Counted from the stretch's first letter, positions 1-7,954 are shown. The stretch: DNA of 11,474 nt from an uncultured cyanobacterium (GCA_903819605.1 CAIJEA010000414.1:1-11474), one strand, 5' to 3'. Translations and numbers: made by a program. The notes: generated by a model not told the origin, from the letters alone.

Positions 1-60
1 AGCCATCGCCAAAACTCCCACCGAGGCTCATCAAACTTACTATAAGATTATTTTTAAAAT

Positions 61-93
61 AAAAAAGAGAGACGCTTAGCGCCTCTCTTTTTT
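61..93. terminator. Bidirectional hairpin terminator downstream of the porin gene
   Basis: Arms 61-75 and 79-93 pair over 15 positions with one mismatch (A72 opposite C82) around a TTA loop. The stem has A-rich left and T-rich right ends flanking a GAGAG..CGC core, so on either strand the hairpin is preceded by A's and followed by T's, as in a Rho-independent terminator. On the minus strand it lies 21 nt beyond the porin stop codon. It could also end a gene entering from the left edge of the window. Confidence 0.8.
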
Positions 94-113
94 AAAAAGG
101 TAACAACTTAATC

Positions 114-1766
114 CTAGAAGGAGAATGTAGTACGAATTACGCCGACGGTTGCAGTTCCGTTAGTACTTGCGCTGTTTTGGTTGAATACAAAGAATACACC
201 AGGGGTGATGGAGATATTCTTAGAAACACGGAAGCGGTAAAAAGCTTCCAATTGATAAGGAGTATTACTACTACCCTGTGCAGTTCCAGTTACGCTTGTT
301 CTAAGTAGGGGCTGACCAAAAGAAATCGCAGCAAGATCGCCTTCGGTGAATAAATCCTTACCAGAGATGGCTGCTAACCAGCTAGTGAAAGTTGTCCCAG
401 CAGTCGTTGCACCAGTAGAGTTAGCAAAGGTGTAAGAACCCCATGTGTTAAATGAGAACTTCTTGGTGATATCCCAAACTAGACTGCCGACAACGGTGTC
501 GCTGTTAATACCAGAAATTCCACTAGTTCCAGTAGTGGTGTCTATCGGAAATCCACCGATAGAATCTGCGTTTAAGCCAGAGCTTAGAGTGTTGCCAACA
601 GTGTAGGCACGGGCATAACCAATACCAAGAGTGAGTGCATCAAATGGCTGAGCAACAAGCTGAGCAGCAAGTTTGGTATCTTGACCAGTCACGCCACCCT
701 GACCAGAAGCTGTAGCAGGATTAGATGCGCTATACAATAATTCTAGCTTTGCTTTATCATTAAACTTGAATATCAAGCCAGCGACTGCTAATCCGTTATC
801 ACGACTACTAGAAGCAATACGAATTAAAGGACTAAATCGCCCGAAGCGAGAAATTGTACCTTGAGCGTCATCTTGAAGAGGATTCAACGGACTAAGTACA
901 TCTTCAGGAGCGCCGATTGGTGCAATATAAGCAGTGATGCTATCACCAATCGGAAACCTGTAGTACAAACGATTAATATCAAAAACGTTAGCAGTCCCAC
1001 TAGTACCATTACCGTCAAAGGATAAACGAGTGCTGTTGCTACCAGCTAAGGCAGTGTAGCTAGGGGTGTTTGTAGCTTGTAGGCGAGTTCTCAACAAGTC
1101 CTTGCCAGTAAAGCTGGTGTCTAAGTTGAGACGCACGCGATAGGTGAAGGTTGTATTGGTTTTGTCAACGCCAGTTGCTGTCGTACCATCTGTACCAGCT
1201 TCAACACCAAAAATAGCTTCGCCGCGTAGTTTGGTGGTGGTAGAGAATTGTTGTGCTTCGAGCTTAGCGGTCTTAGCATCAAGAGCATCTACACGACCGC
1301 GAAGAGTGGCTAGCTCAGCAGCAAATTCCTCTTGGAGTTTTTGCAAAGTAGCAAGGTCTTCTTTGCTAACCTTATCTGCTAGACCAGCGGAGATGATTTC
1401 GTTAATCTTGTCTAAACAAGCATTCAAACCTGCGGCAAACTCGTAACGGCTGGTTGCTTGTTTGCCACGGAAAGTGCGATCGGGATAGCCAGCGATGCAA
1501 CCGTAGCGCTCTACTAAAGACTGTAATGCTGTGAATGCCCAATCAGTAGGCTTAACATCGCTGAGTTGTGATACTGAAGTTACGTTTTGAGCAACAGCAC
1601 TAGGACGTAACTGAACTTGCTCAACAAGAGCATCAGCATTAATGGATTTTGAAGAAGTTTGTGTTTCTGCATTTACAGCACCGCTAACGATCGCGGAGGC
1701 TGCAACAGCTGCTGAAATTACTACTGGAGTAACTAAACTGTAATTTTTCTTAAAAAACTTAGACAT
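114..1766 (-). CDS. SLH-domain outer-membrane porin (cyanobacterial OprB/Som type)
   Basis: A 550-residue outer-membrane beta-barrel porin of the cyanobacterial Som/OprB family, often annotated as an iron-uptake or carbohydrate porin; it should pass small solutes or ions across the outer membrane. Residues 1-33 form a signal peptide (KK, hydrophobic stretch, ending AVNA). An SLH domain lies at about 66-122 (DWAFTALQSLVERYGCIAGY, then RYEF), which binds cell-wall polymer. A coiled coil follows at about 134-172, then the barrel from about 177. The protein ends in Phe (TTFSF), typical of the BAM recognition signal. The ATG at 1766 is preferred over the longer start at 1802: GAGGA lies 11 nt upstream (1778-1782), the signal peptide begins there, and the longer start overlaps a -10 box. 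The substrate cannot be read from sequence. No HIP1 octamer occurs in this gene. Confidence 0.9.
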   Translation of the reverse strand: MSKFFKKNYSLVTPVVISAAVAASAIVSGAVNAETQTSSKSINADALVEQVQLRPSAVAQNVTSVSQLSDVKPTDWAFTALQSLVERYGCIAGYPDRTFRGKQATSRYEFAAGLNACLDKINEIISAGLADKVSKEDLATLQKLQEEFAAELATLRGRVDALDAKTAKLEAQQFSTTTKLRGEAIFGVEAGTDGTTATGVDKTNTTFTYRVRLNLDTSFTGKDLLRTRLQATNTPSYTALAGSNSTRLSFDGNGTSGTANVFDINRLYYRFPIGDSITAYIAPIGAPEDVLSPLNPLQDDAQGTISRFGRFSPLIRIASSSRDNGLAVAGLIFKFNDKAKLELLYSASNPATASGQGGVTGQDTKLAAQLVAQPFDALTLGIGYARAYTVGNTLSSGLNADSIGGFPIDTTTGTSGISGINSDTVVGSLVWDITKKFSFNTWGSYTFANSTGATTAGTTFTSWLAAISGKDLFTEGDLAAISFGQPLLRTSVTGTAQGSSNTPYQLEAFYRFRVSKNISITPGVFFVFNQNSASTNGTATVGVIRTTFSF

Positions 1767-1790
1767 CTGAATTTCGATCCTCACAATGTG

Positions 1791-1831
1791 GCCATTATAC
1801 ATCTAGCCTTAATTAATGTAACTATAATGGC
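1791..1831. promoter_or_regulatory. Inverted repeat containing two opposed TATAAT boxes
   Basis: GCCATTATA (1791-1799) is repeated as a perfect reverse complement TATAATGGC (1823-1831) with a 23-nt spacer. Each arm therefore carries a TATAAT reading outwards from the spacer. The left one is the likely porin -10. The right one would read into the long gene-free region but has no good -35. It could be an operator for a dimeric regulator or a remnant of duplicated promoter sequence. Confidence 0.4.
1794..1822 (-). promoter_or_regulatory. Predicted sigma70-type promoter of the porin gene
   Basis: On the minus strand a consensus -10 box TATAAT (1799 to 1794) lies 17 nt downstream of GTTACA (1822 to 1817), which matches TTGACA at 4 of 6 positions. 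The expected transcription start near 1786-1789 gives a leader of about 20 nt containing the GAGGA ribosome-binding site. This supports translation from 1766 rather than 1802. Confidence 0.6.
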
Positions 1832-2040
1832 AGTAAAAAGCTACGTGTTTTGCAATACATTGCCCTTAAATTTAAGACTAAATATTACCTAGGGTATATC
1901 TAATCAATAATTCTAAAAATTGGGGTTTCAGTAACTAAGGGGCTGAAAATCGAAAATCGGTTTGATAAATTTAATAATTAAAGCTACTCCATGCCTAATA
2001 ACATATGACAATCTTTAACTTCACTCAGCCAACAGTCTAA

Positions 2041-2060
2041 TTTTGCCGAGTTTTGCCGAG
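2041..2060. repeat. Tandem 10-bp repeat TTTTGCCGAG x2
   Basis: TTTTGCCGAG occurs twice head to tail with no mismatch, inside the gene-free region. No function is evident. It may be replication slippage or a pair of protein-binding sites. Confidence 0.6.
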
Positions 2061-2077
2061 TAAAGACGGATCTACTA

Positions 2078-2107
2078 CTCCCTTCCTACTAAGTAGTAGG
2101 AAGGGAG
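2078..2107. repeat. 13-bp perfect hairpin (CTCCCTTCCTACT / AGTAGGAAGGGAG)
   Basis: Arms 2078-2090 and 2095-2107 pair perfectly across an AAGT loop. No T-run follows on either strand, so it is not a canonical Rho-independent terminator. The AAGGGAG/CTCCCTT pair also occurs in the hairpin at 2207-2255. Confidence 0.7.
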
Positions 2108-2206
2108 CAATGTCTATATTTTTAGGTGGGAAGAGATTAACTATTATGAATAATTAATGATTTACGATCGTTATAGCTGTAGACAGTTATGTTAGGAAAA
2201 AAGCTC

Positions 2207-2255
2207 AACCCATAAGGGAGTTGCGGCGTTTTACGCCGCAACTCCCTTATGGGTT
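2207..2255. repeat. 23-bp perfect hairpin, GCGGC-core family
   Basis: Arms 2207-2229 and 2233-2255 are perfect reverse complements around a TTT loop. The core TTGCGGC-N7-GCCGCAA is shared with the hairpin at 11392-11432, and the GCGGC/GCCGC centre with the one at 9269-9331. This looks like a dispersed palindromic repeat. The right arm ends in GGGTTTTATG, so weak terminator activity on the plus strand is possible. Confidence 0.75.
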
Positions 2256-2667
2256 TTATGTCTTAACTTAAATAGCTATATATCTGATTAGCTAGAAAAG
2301 TTTAAGATGCTTAACAGCACATAGTGAAGCTTTTCAAAGATCTTTCACATGAGATCCATCCAAAATCAATTTACAAAGTATTTATAGGAACAATTGGGCT
2401 AAAATACTCTAAGTAGGGGAACACTATATAAGCTAACTCTGCAAATTCGTAAGCTACCGAAGTACCATAAACACTACAGCAAGCTGGAAACAGGTGTTCT
2501 ATAGAGACTATAGAAATTTCTCTAAGAATATTCCTATTCAATCTAATCAAAAGAGTTATGCGTCTCGATCCATATCTCTTAGATATATTGTGTTTTAGCC
2601 TGTAATGATATGGCAGAGCTATTAAGATTGCCTCTGAAGAGATAGATTAACTCCCTACAGTTTTGTT

Positions 2668-2708
2668 TTGACATGTTGGATCTCTCTGAGTTGATAGTCT
2701 ATATAGAC
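2668..2708 (+). promoter_or_regulatory. Possible -35 box and operator-like palindrome upstream of the RNase R-like gene
   Basis: A perfect TTGACA (2668-2673) is followed by a 12-bp palindrome GTCTATATAGAC (2697-2708), about 140 nt upstream of the ATG at 2846. The -10 at 17-nt spacing (TTGATA, 2691-2696) is poor, so the promoter call is weak. The palindrome is placed where a repressor could overlap the start of transcription. Confidence 0.3.
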
Positions 2709-2845
2709 ATCAGTATATTTAAACTCTAAATGATTTACTTCGATGTCGAGCTTCTGTTTCTAGTTAGTGTTTGTAGACTGTTATTTTGTTACCCTCTTGT
2801 TTGATCTAATTTGCTCACCCTAAACAATCGCTCGACCTTCGCCTC

Positions 2846-5170
2846 ATGGAATTCTCGATTAATCAACTGTTAGATAATTTCTCTGATGACAAGCTAGTTA
2901 CGCCCAAGGCGATCGAAAAAAAACTTGGAATTGGCGACGATAGTAAAAGCGTTCGTAGACTCCAAGTTACCCTTGATGCTCTCGAAAAAATTGGCATTCT
3001 TGAAAAAGATAAAGGACGATACCGTCGCATTCATGAAGAAGGTTTGGTCGAAGGTCGTTTGCGATGTTCGAGCAAAGGTTTTTGCTTTGCGATCCAAGAT
3101 GTAGAGGGCGCTGAAGATATATATGTTCGCGAGAGTCGTTTGAGTAATGCTTGGAATGGCGATCGCGTATTAGTACGAGTTACCAAAGATGGTGTAAGGC
3201 GGCGATCGCCTGAGGGTGAAGTACGTTTGATACTTGAGCGATCAAATCCGACCCTGCTTTCGACTGTGAAATTAACTGACGACAGCTATCGAGCCGTGCC
3301 GCTTGACGATCGCTTATTATTTGAAGTTGAGCTAGTACCAGATGAGGAGACTCCCGATCTGAGCGTTGCCGATGGCAAACTAGTGCACTTGGAAATGGTG
3401 AGATTTTCCTTGGGTAATCACTTGCCTATGGGTCGAATCTTGCAGGTATTGGGAGATGATGCCGAATCAACTAATGACATCGATTTAGTTTGTTGTAAGC
3501 ACAATTTGCCAAGGCGATTTAGTGCTAAAGCTTTGACGGCAGCCGCAAGTTTGCCGAGAGGAGTTAGGAAAGCAGATTTAAAGCATCGTCTCGATTTACG
3601 CAAAACTCTGACCGTAAGAATTGGTAATGCAGCGGCAATTTCAATTATCCAAGTGGAAACTGGCTGGGAATTGGGTGTGCATATTCCCGACGTAGCAACC
3701 TATGTTACTTCAGGCTCTCCCTTAGATTTAGAAGCGCATAAGCGTCTGCGTTCATTTTTCTTGGGCGATACGATCTTGCCGATGTTGCCTGAAATGAATG
3801 TGTTTAATCAACCTGAATATCTGACGATGTCTGTGCTGATTAAATTAGATCCCGAAGGAAATATGCTTTCCTTTGAAATTCAGCCCTCTGCCATCTTGGT
3901 TCGTGCTAATTTGAGCTATCAGAGAGCGCAGCAGATTCTTGATGGTAAGGTCGCAGTCGATGAAGATGCGCCTAGCCAAGAAATTGATACAGAAGTTGAA
4001 GAACTGGTGCATTTGATTGCGAAGGTAGGATCTTTACTTCAAGAACGCTCAAATGCAATCAGGCTAGTATTACCACAGATTCCTTCTCAAGAAGCTGATG
4101 AGGGAGTACGTGGCTTAATAGTAGTTCCATTTACTTTACCAATCTCTGGTACTGTAACGGAAATGATGATTTTGGCAAATAGAGCGATTGCTTCTCATTT
4201 GCAGTCTCTAGCTATTCCTACGATCTACCTACGCCAAATTCCACCCGATCAAGGTAAAGTCGATGATTGGACAAAGCTGTTGGAAAGTATGGGTATTTCT
4301 GTACAACTTGAAAATCCTGAGCAGATTCAAGTTACGGATTTGCATCGAATTTTGCAACAGTTGAGTCAAATTGAGCAAGATGCAACTCGTGACATCCTCA
4401 AGTACCTATTGCTATCAATGTTTAAAACCAATGAGTACGTACTTACACCTGCTCTGCATTTTGGTTTGGGATTGCTAGAGCAGCCCTATGTGCATGGAGT
4501 ATTTCCTCAAAACCACTATGGAGATTTACTAATTCAACGAACACTACATACTGTTTTTGAAGAAGGGCGCGATCGCCGCAGCATTAGGATTAAGGATGGT
4601 GTAAATCTAAGAAGTTCTAGCGCCCATGGTCAAGTAAATTGGAGTGTTTTGCCTCCCGATACGGAACGTCAGTTAATTGAGGATTTAGAAGCAGTTTTGC
4701 CAAAGCTTAATCAAGCTGATGCCTTATATCATCGCTCGATTTCCGATCTTGATGGACTTCGTAAAGCTGAGTTTATGCGATCTCATACTGGTGGCAACTT
4801 CTACGGCATTATCACTAGCGTCCAGTCTTACGGATTTTTTGTCGAAATCGAGTCACTATTGGTCGAAGGTTTAGTACATGTCAGTTCCCTAAAGGATGAC
4901 TGGTACGAGTTCCCATTAATTAATGGCAAAGGACGGGCAAGGGCTTCAACTTTGTTAGTTGGTCGTCGCAGTGGTCGTCAATATTGTTTAGGGGATCGCG
5001 TAGAAGTGCAGGTTAAAGGGGTAGATTACTATCGCCAACAAATTGATTTAGTAGCAGTTGTCGTACCTGAAGGAGATCGCGACTCATCTAATTCAGGATT
5101 AGTATCTAATCTAGAAACTGAGTCCGATTTAGATATTCCTGAAGACATTGACACAGAAAATATAGAATAA
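2846..5170 (+). CDS. RNase II/R-family protein (VacB/Zam-like), predicted catalytically inactive
   Basis: A 774-residue member of the RNase II/R (VacB) superfamily. In order: a winged-helix-like N-terminus (about 1-62), cold-shock/OB-fold RNA-binding region (about 65-200), RNB domain (about 245-570) and a C-terminal S1 RNA-binding domain (about 650-737, GFFVEIE..EGLVHVSSL..LGDRVEVQV), then an acidic tail. Active RNase II/R enzymes have a D-x5-D-x-D-D cluster just before the GW-x-L-x-V-x-IxDV motif. Here that stretch reads VRIGNAAAISIIQVETGWEL, and no Asp occurs from residue 251 to 281. The later SPIRRY motif is replaced by FPQNHY (553-558). RNA binding is likely kept and exonuclease activity lost. 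The length and architecture resemble cyanobacterial Zam (acetazolamide resistance), recalled from memory, so no symbol is given. No Shine-Dalgarno precedes the ATG. Confidence 0.85.
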   Translation: MEFSINQLLDNFSDDKLVTPKAIEKKLGIGDDSKSVRRLQVTLDALEKIGILEKDKGRYRRIHEEGLVEGRLRCSSKGFCFAIQDVEGAEDIYVRESRLSNAWNGDRVLVRVTKDGVRRRSPEGEVRLILERSNPTLLSTVKLTDDSYRAVPLDDRLLFEVELVPDEETPDLSVADGKLVHLEMVRFSLGNHLPMGRILQVLGDDAESTNDIDLVCCKHNLPRRFSAKALTAAASLPRGVRKADLKHRLDLRKTLTVRIGNAAAISIIQVETGWELGVHIPDVATYVTSGSPLDLEAHKRLRSFFLGDTILPMLPEMNVFNQPEYLTMSVLIKLDPEGNMLSFEIQPSAILVRANLSYQRAQQILDGKVAVDEDAPSQEIDTEVEELVHLIAKVGSLLQERSNAIRLVLPQIPSQEADEGVRGLIVVPFTLPISGTVTEMMILANRAIASHLQSLAIPTIYLRQIPPDQGKVDDWTKLLESMGISVQLENPEQIQVTDLHRILQQLSQIEQDATRDILKYLLLSMFKTNEYVLTPALHFGLGLLEQPYVHGVFPQNHYGDLLIQRTLHTVFEEGRDRRSIRIKDGVNLRSSSAHGQVNWSVLPPDTERQLIEDLEAVLPKLNQADALYHRSISDLDGLRKAEFMRSHTGGNFYGIITSVQSYGFFVEIESLLVEGLVHVSSLKDDWYEFPLINGKGRARASTLLVGRRSGRQYCLGDRVEVQVKGVDYYRQQIDLVAVVVPEGDRDSSNSGLVSNLETESDLDIPEDIDTENIE

Positions 5171-5174
5171 TTTC

Positions 5175-5214
5175 ACTTGGCTTGACGATTATCATCCTCC
5201 AGCCAAGTTTTTTT
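5175..5214 (+). terminator. Rho-independent terminator after the RNase R-like gene
   Basis: ACTTGGCT (5175-5182) pairs with AGCCAAGT (5201-5208) across an 18-nt loop and is followed by a run of T's to 5214. It begins 4 nt after the TAA stop codon and separates this gene from the CLC gene. Confidence 0.8.
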
Positions 5215-5254
5215 AGCTAATTGCCCCAGTCTACTTACTCTTGAGTCTCCCACC

Positions 5255-7315
5255 ATGTCGCTTTCCCGCTTACTGGTGACTGTCTTAAACCGTCTTCAGC
5301 CATCTGCGGAGACGGTAATGCTTGTATCTGCGATCGCAGTAGGCTTGATCAGTGGCACTGGCGTTACCTTGTTTCGCAAATTAATTTTATTTGCTCAGGA
5401 ATTTTATTGGCATGAACTACAAGTAGTTATCAGCGCGAAATGGCATTGGGCAATCTTATTTATTCCCATGTTGGGAGCATTGGTTATTAGCCTTTTAAAA
5501 TTCAAATTAGATCAAGTAGAAACCAGAGCATCTGTTAAGGTGCAACCTTCTGCTCTAGATATGGGGCAATTATCCTATTCACAAGTTTCTCTAAAAACAG
5601 TAGCAGCAGCACTTTCACTAGGAGCTGGGGCTTCGCTAGGTCCTGAGGGTCCCAGTGTAGAGCTAGGCAGTAATATTGGTGCGTTACTAGGGCAGATGAT
5701 GCAGTTTTCTAGCGAACGGATTCGGCTACTGATTGGCGCAGGAGGGGCAGCAGGTTTAGCAGCAGGATTTAATGCACCGATTGCAGGTGTATTCTTTGCG
5801 CTTGAGGTTTTGTTACGTGATTCCTATCGCACTAACAAATCTAGCCCTAATTCTGACGTAAGCGTCGTGGTAATTGCCTCAGTAATTTCTGCGTTGGTTT
5901 CTCAGATTAGTCTCGGTGAACGACCTGCTTTTAGCTTGCCAGTTTACGAGGTGCGGAGCTATTGGGAATTACCTCTGTATCTAGGTTTGGGAGTTTTAGC
6001 TAGCGTTGTAGCACTAATGTTTACTCGTGCAGTTAAACATGCCAAGAATTTTTTTGCAGGTGAATGGGCGATCGCCTCATTCATGAAAAATCTTTCAATG
6101 CCGATCAAATTGCTAATTGGTGGGCTATGTGTGGGCATTATCGCTTTGACTTTTCCCGAAGCGATCGGGATTGGCTATGAAACGGTGGAATCAATCTTGC
6201 AAGATACTCCTTTCACGATCCCTTTACTAGCTATTTTGCTAGTGGTTAAACTTTTGCTAACCGCAATTAGTTCAGCTAGCGGCTTTGTCGGGGGTATTTT
6301 CGCTCCATCAATTTTTTTGGGTGCGGTGCTCGGTAGTTTATATGGTCAAGCGATCGCTAGTTTTTTACCTGCCTCGATTCCGATCGCTGCTTCTCCAGCC
6401 TATGCTTTAGTGGGTATGGCAGCAGTTCTAGCGGGTACTGTTCGCGCTCCATTGACATCAGTGTTACTACTGTTTGAAATGACCCGTGACTATCGGATCG
6501 TTTTGCCTCTAATGGCTGCCGTTGGGCTTTGTGCTTGGGTACTCGATCAACTTGACACCTCTAGCCCCGATCGCATGATCATGCAGTGGTCAAATTTACC
6601 ATCGGATATCGAAGTCCTTGAAAAAATCAAAATTGCTGAAGTAATGACCCTAAATCCTGCTTCGGTAAAATATTCAATGCCTTTACTTCAGGCCGCCCAA
6701 TTTATTACGAGTGGCTATCATCACAGTGCCCTTGTATTTGATGATGTCAACCATTTACAGGGTATTCTTACGACTCAAGATATTAAGCGACTCATATCAG
6801 CACCTGCGGGCCTTTTGCCTTTAGAAGAAATGACGGTACAAAATATTTGTACCAGCGAAGTAATTTGTACATTTGCCGATGAATCCCTTGCGGAAGCGCT
6901 AAAACGTATGGCAACTAGAGATTTGCGGCAGATGCCAGTGGTCGATCGCAACCAGCCCAAGCGAGTAATTGGCATGGTCGATCGGCTTGCTATTACCACA
7001 GCCTATAATACTGCCCTAACAAAACGAGCGATCGCTGCTAGAATTACAGCGACTAAACCGAGTGCAGCCATTAACTCTAATGTTATTTCACCAGCAGTCT
7101 CCAATGCGCTAAATAGCGCTAATCCTATTGTTAACACTAATGCTAGTAATGGTAATGGTCGGCATAATAATGAGGATAAAGAGCGCACAGAGACTGTTGG
7201 AAACCATGACTCTAGAATTAATGCAAATGATAAGAGCGTTGATAAAGACAACACTCTCAACAATAATTTAACGAGAGAATTAGATATTCATAGCTCTGAG
7301 ACGATTTCCTCTTAA
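5255..7315 (+). CDS. CLC-family chloride channel/transporter with two CBS domains
   Basis: A 686-residue inner-membrane CLC protein moving chloride or a similar anion. The membrane domain (about 20-435) shows the gating-glutamate motif GPEGP (129-133, Glu131), a GFNAPIAGVFFALEV helix (171-185) and the GGIFAP motif (346-351). Two CBS domains follow (about 462-515 and 527-585), usually sites of adenine-nucleotide regulation. The last 90 or so residues are a hydrophilic Asn-rich tail, unlikely to be folded. The internal proton glutamate of CLC exchangers (second Glu of the usual EE pair) is Val185, and I see no clear GSGIP motif near 91-100, so channel-like or uncoupled transport is possible. 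The ATG at 5255 lacks a Shine-Dalgarno. It follows a terminator, so it probably has its own promoter, and it may be cotranscribed with the next two genes. Confidence 0.9.
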   Translation: MSLSRLLVTVLNRLQPSAETVMLVSAIAVGLISGTGVTLFRKLILFAQEFYWHELQVVISAKWHWAILFIPMLGALVISLLKFKLDQVETRASVKVQPSALDMGQLSYSQVSLKTVAAALSLGAGASLGPEGPSVELGSNIGALLGQMMQFSSERIRLLIGAGGAAGLAAGFNAPIAGVFFALEVLLRDSYRTNKSSPNSDVSVVVIASVISALVSQISLGERPAFSLPVYEVRSYWELPLYLGLGVLASVVALMFTRAVKHAKNFFAGEWAIASFMKNLSMPIKLLIGGLCVGIIALTFPEAIGIGYETVESILQDTPFTIPLLAILLVVKLLLTAISSASGFVGGIFAPSIFLGAVLGSLYGQAIASFLPASIPIAASPAYALVGMAAVLAGTVRAPLTSVLLLFEMTRDYRIVLPLMAAVGLCAWVLDQLDTSSPDRMIMQWSNLPSDIEVLEKIKIAEVMTLNPASVKYSMPLLQAAQFITSGYHHSALVFDDVNHLQGILTTQDIKRLISAPAGLLPLEEMTVQNICTSEVICTFADESLAEALKRMATRDLRQMPVVDRNQPKRVIGMVDRLAITTAYNTALTKRAIAARITATKPSAAINSNVISPAVSNALNSANPIVNTNASNGNGRHNNEDKERTETVGNHDSRINANDKSVDKDNTLNNNLTRELDIHSSETISS

Positions 7316-7366
7316 AATTTAGGCAGAAATTGTCTTAATCTAGTAACTAGCCCCAACAAGGATGTC

Positions 7367-7954
7367 ATGAATAGCGAAGAAATACTAATTGAATTTGTGG
7401 CAAATAGCGATCGCCCCAGCGGGGAATCGATTAAAGCGATTAGCACTACTAAAGTTAAGGACAGCATTCAGCGACTTGCTAATTTAGTGCAGCAGCTTGC
7501 TACGGAGAGCACTCAAAGCCAAGCTAATGGTCTAGCTTTAGATGAAGTCGAAATCGCGATCAAGCTTACGGATACTGGTGAAGCAATTTTATTGGGTGAT
7601 GGTCAAAGCAATGGCACAATGACTTTACGGTTTCGTCGCTCAAGTAACTCAATTATTACTGGTGGGGAAGTAGTTAATCTTGCGGCATCACTTACCTCTA
7701 GTTCAGGGGTAAACTATACCAAATTGCAGGCTTTGCTATCTAGTGCTAAATGGCAAGAAGCCAATCAAGAAACTTGGAATGTGATGTGTCTGGCAGCAAG
7801 TAAGAATATTGGTTCTGTATTGTCATCTGAGGATATTAAGCAGATTTCTTGTGATGACTTGCAAATCATCGACAGTCTGTGGAAACAGCATAGTCAAGGT
7901 CGTTATGGATTTAGTGCTCAAAATCAAATTTATATGTCATCAATTCTCGGATAA
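7367..7954 (+). CDS. Trypco1-like domain fused to the N-terminal half of a GUN4 domain
   Basis: A 195-residue protein. Residues about 5-91 resemble Trypco1 (trypsin-co-occurring domain 1, CU044_2847 family): a short strand, a helix VKDSIQRLANLVQQL, then LDEVEIAIKLTDTGEA and a closing strand. Trypco1 is known from multi-gene signalling and conflict systems. Residues about 116-190 match the front half of GUN4 (YTKLQALLSSAKWQEANQET, then DDLQIIDSLWKQHSQGRYGF). GUN4 domains bind porphyrins in true Gun4, the Mg-chelatase activator; many cyanobacterial GUN4 proteins have other or unknown roles. The domain stops at QIYMSSILG, where the usual fold continues with a W..FGDRVGW segment and APxGHLP. That missing part appears at the end of the next gene. 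AAGGA lies 4 nt before the ATG, and the CLC gene ends 51 nt upstream. It is not genuine Gun4, and activity of the half domain alone is doubtful. Confidence 0.75.
   Translation: MNSEEILIEFVANSDRPSGESIKAISTTKVKDSIQRLANLVQQLATESTQSQANGLALDEVEIAIKLTDTGEAILLGDGQSNGTMTLRFRRSSNSIITGGEVVNLAASLTSSSGVNYTKLQALLSSAKWQEANQETWNVMCLAASKNIGSVLSSEDIKQISCDDLQIIDSLWKQHSQGRYGFSAQNQIYMSSILG

Larger units (their letters stand above)
1767..2845. other. Long gene-free region between the divergent porin and RNase R-like genes
   Basis: About 1.08 kb in which all frames are broken by frequent stops; the ORFs I checked here are under about 20 codons without convincing ribosome-binding sites. I see no tRNA-like sequence and no CRISPR. 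It holds the porin promoter and inverted repeat (1791-1831), a TTTCAG/CTGAAA stem (1926-1948), a tandem 10-mer (2041-2060), hairpins at 2078-2107 and 2207-2255, and a TTGACA box followed by a 12-bp palindrome (2668-2708). Such length upstream of a gene leaves room for a small RNA or a long structured leader, but I cannot demonstrate either. Confidence 0.6.

Noticed and set aside
1..60. Possible C-terminal end of a gene entering from the left
   Set aside because: All three plus frames reach stops soon (about 45, 59 and 80), and the short peptides are unrecognisable, so no CDS can be supported.
1144..1446. 100-codon plus-strand open frame inside the porin gene
   Set aside because: It is antisense to the SLH and coiled-coil coding sequence, has a low-complexity Ser/Ala/Val composition and no ribosome-binding site; it reads as a shadow of the real gene.
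1767..1802. Longer porin start (ATG at 1802 adding 12 residues)
   Set aside because: It overlaps the likely -10 box, lacks a ribosome-binding site, and places a non-signal-like segment before the KK-hydrophobic signal peptide.
2558..2605. 15-codon open frame in the gene-free region
   Set aside because: Too short, with no clear ribosome spacing or recognisable product.
7367..7954. Calling this gene gun4
   Set aside because: The domain is incomplete and joined to a Trypco1-like segment, unlike true Gun4 of chlorophyll synthesis.
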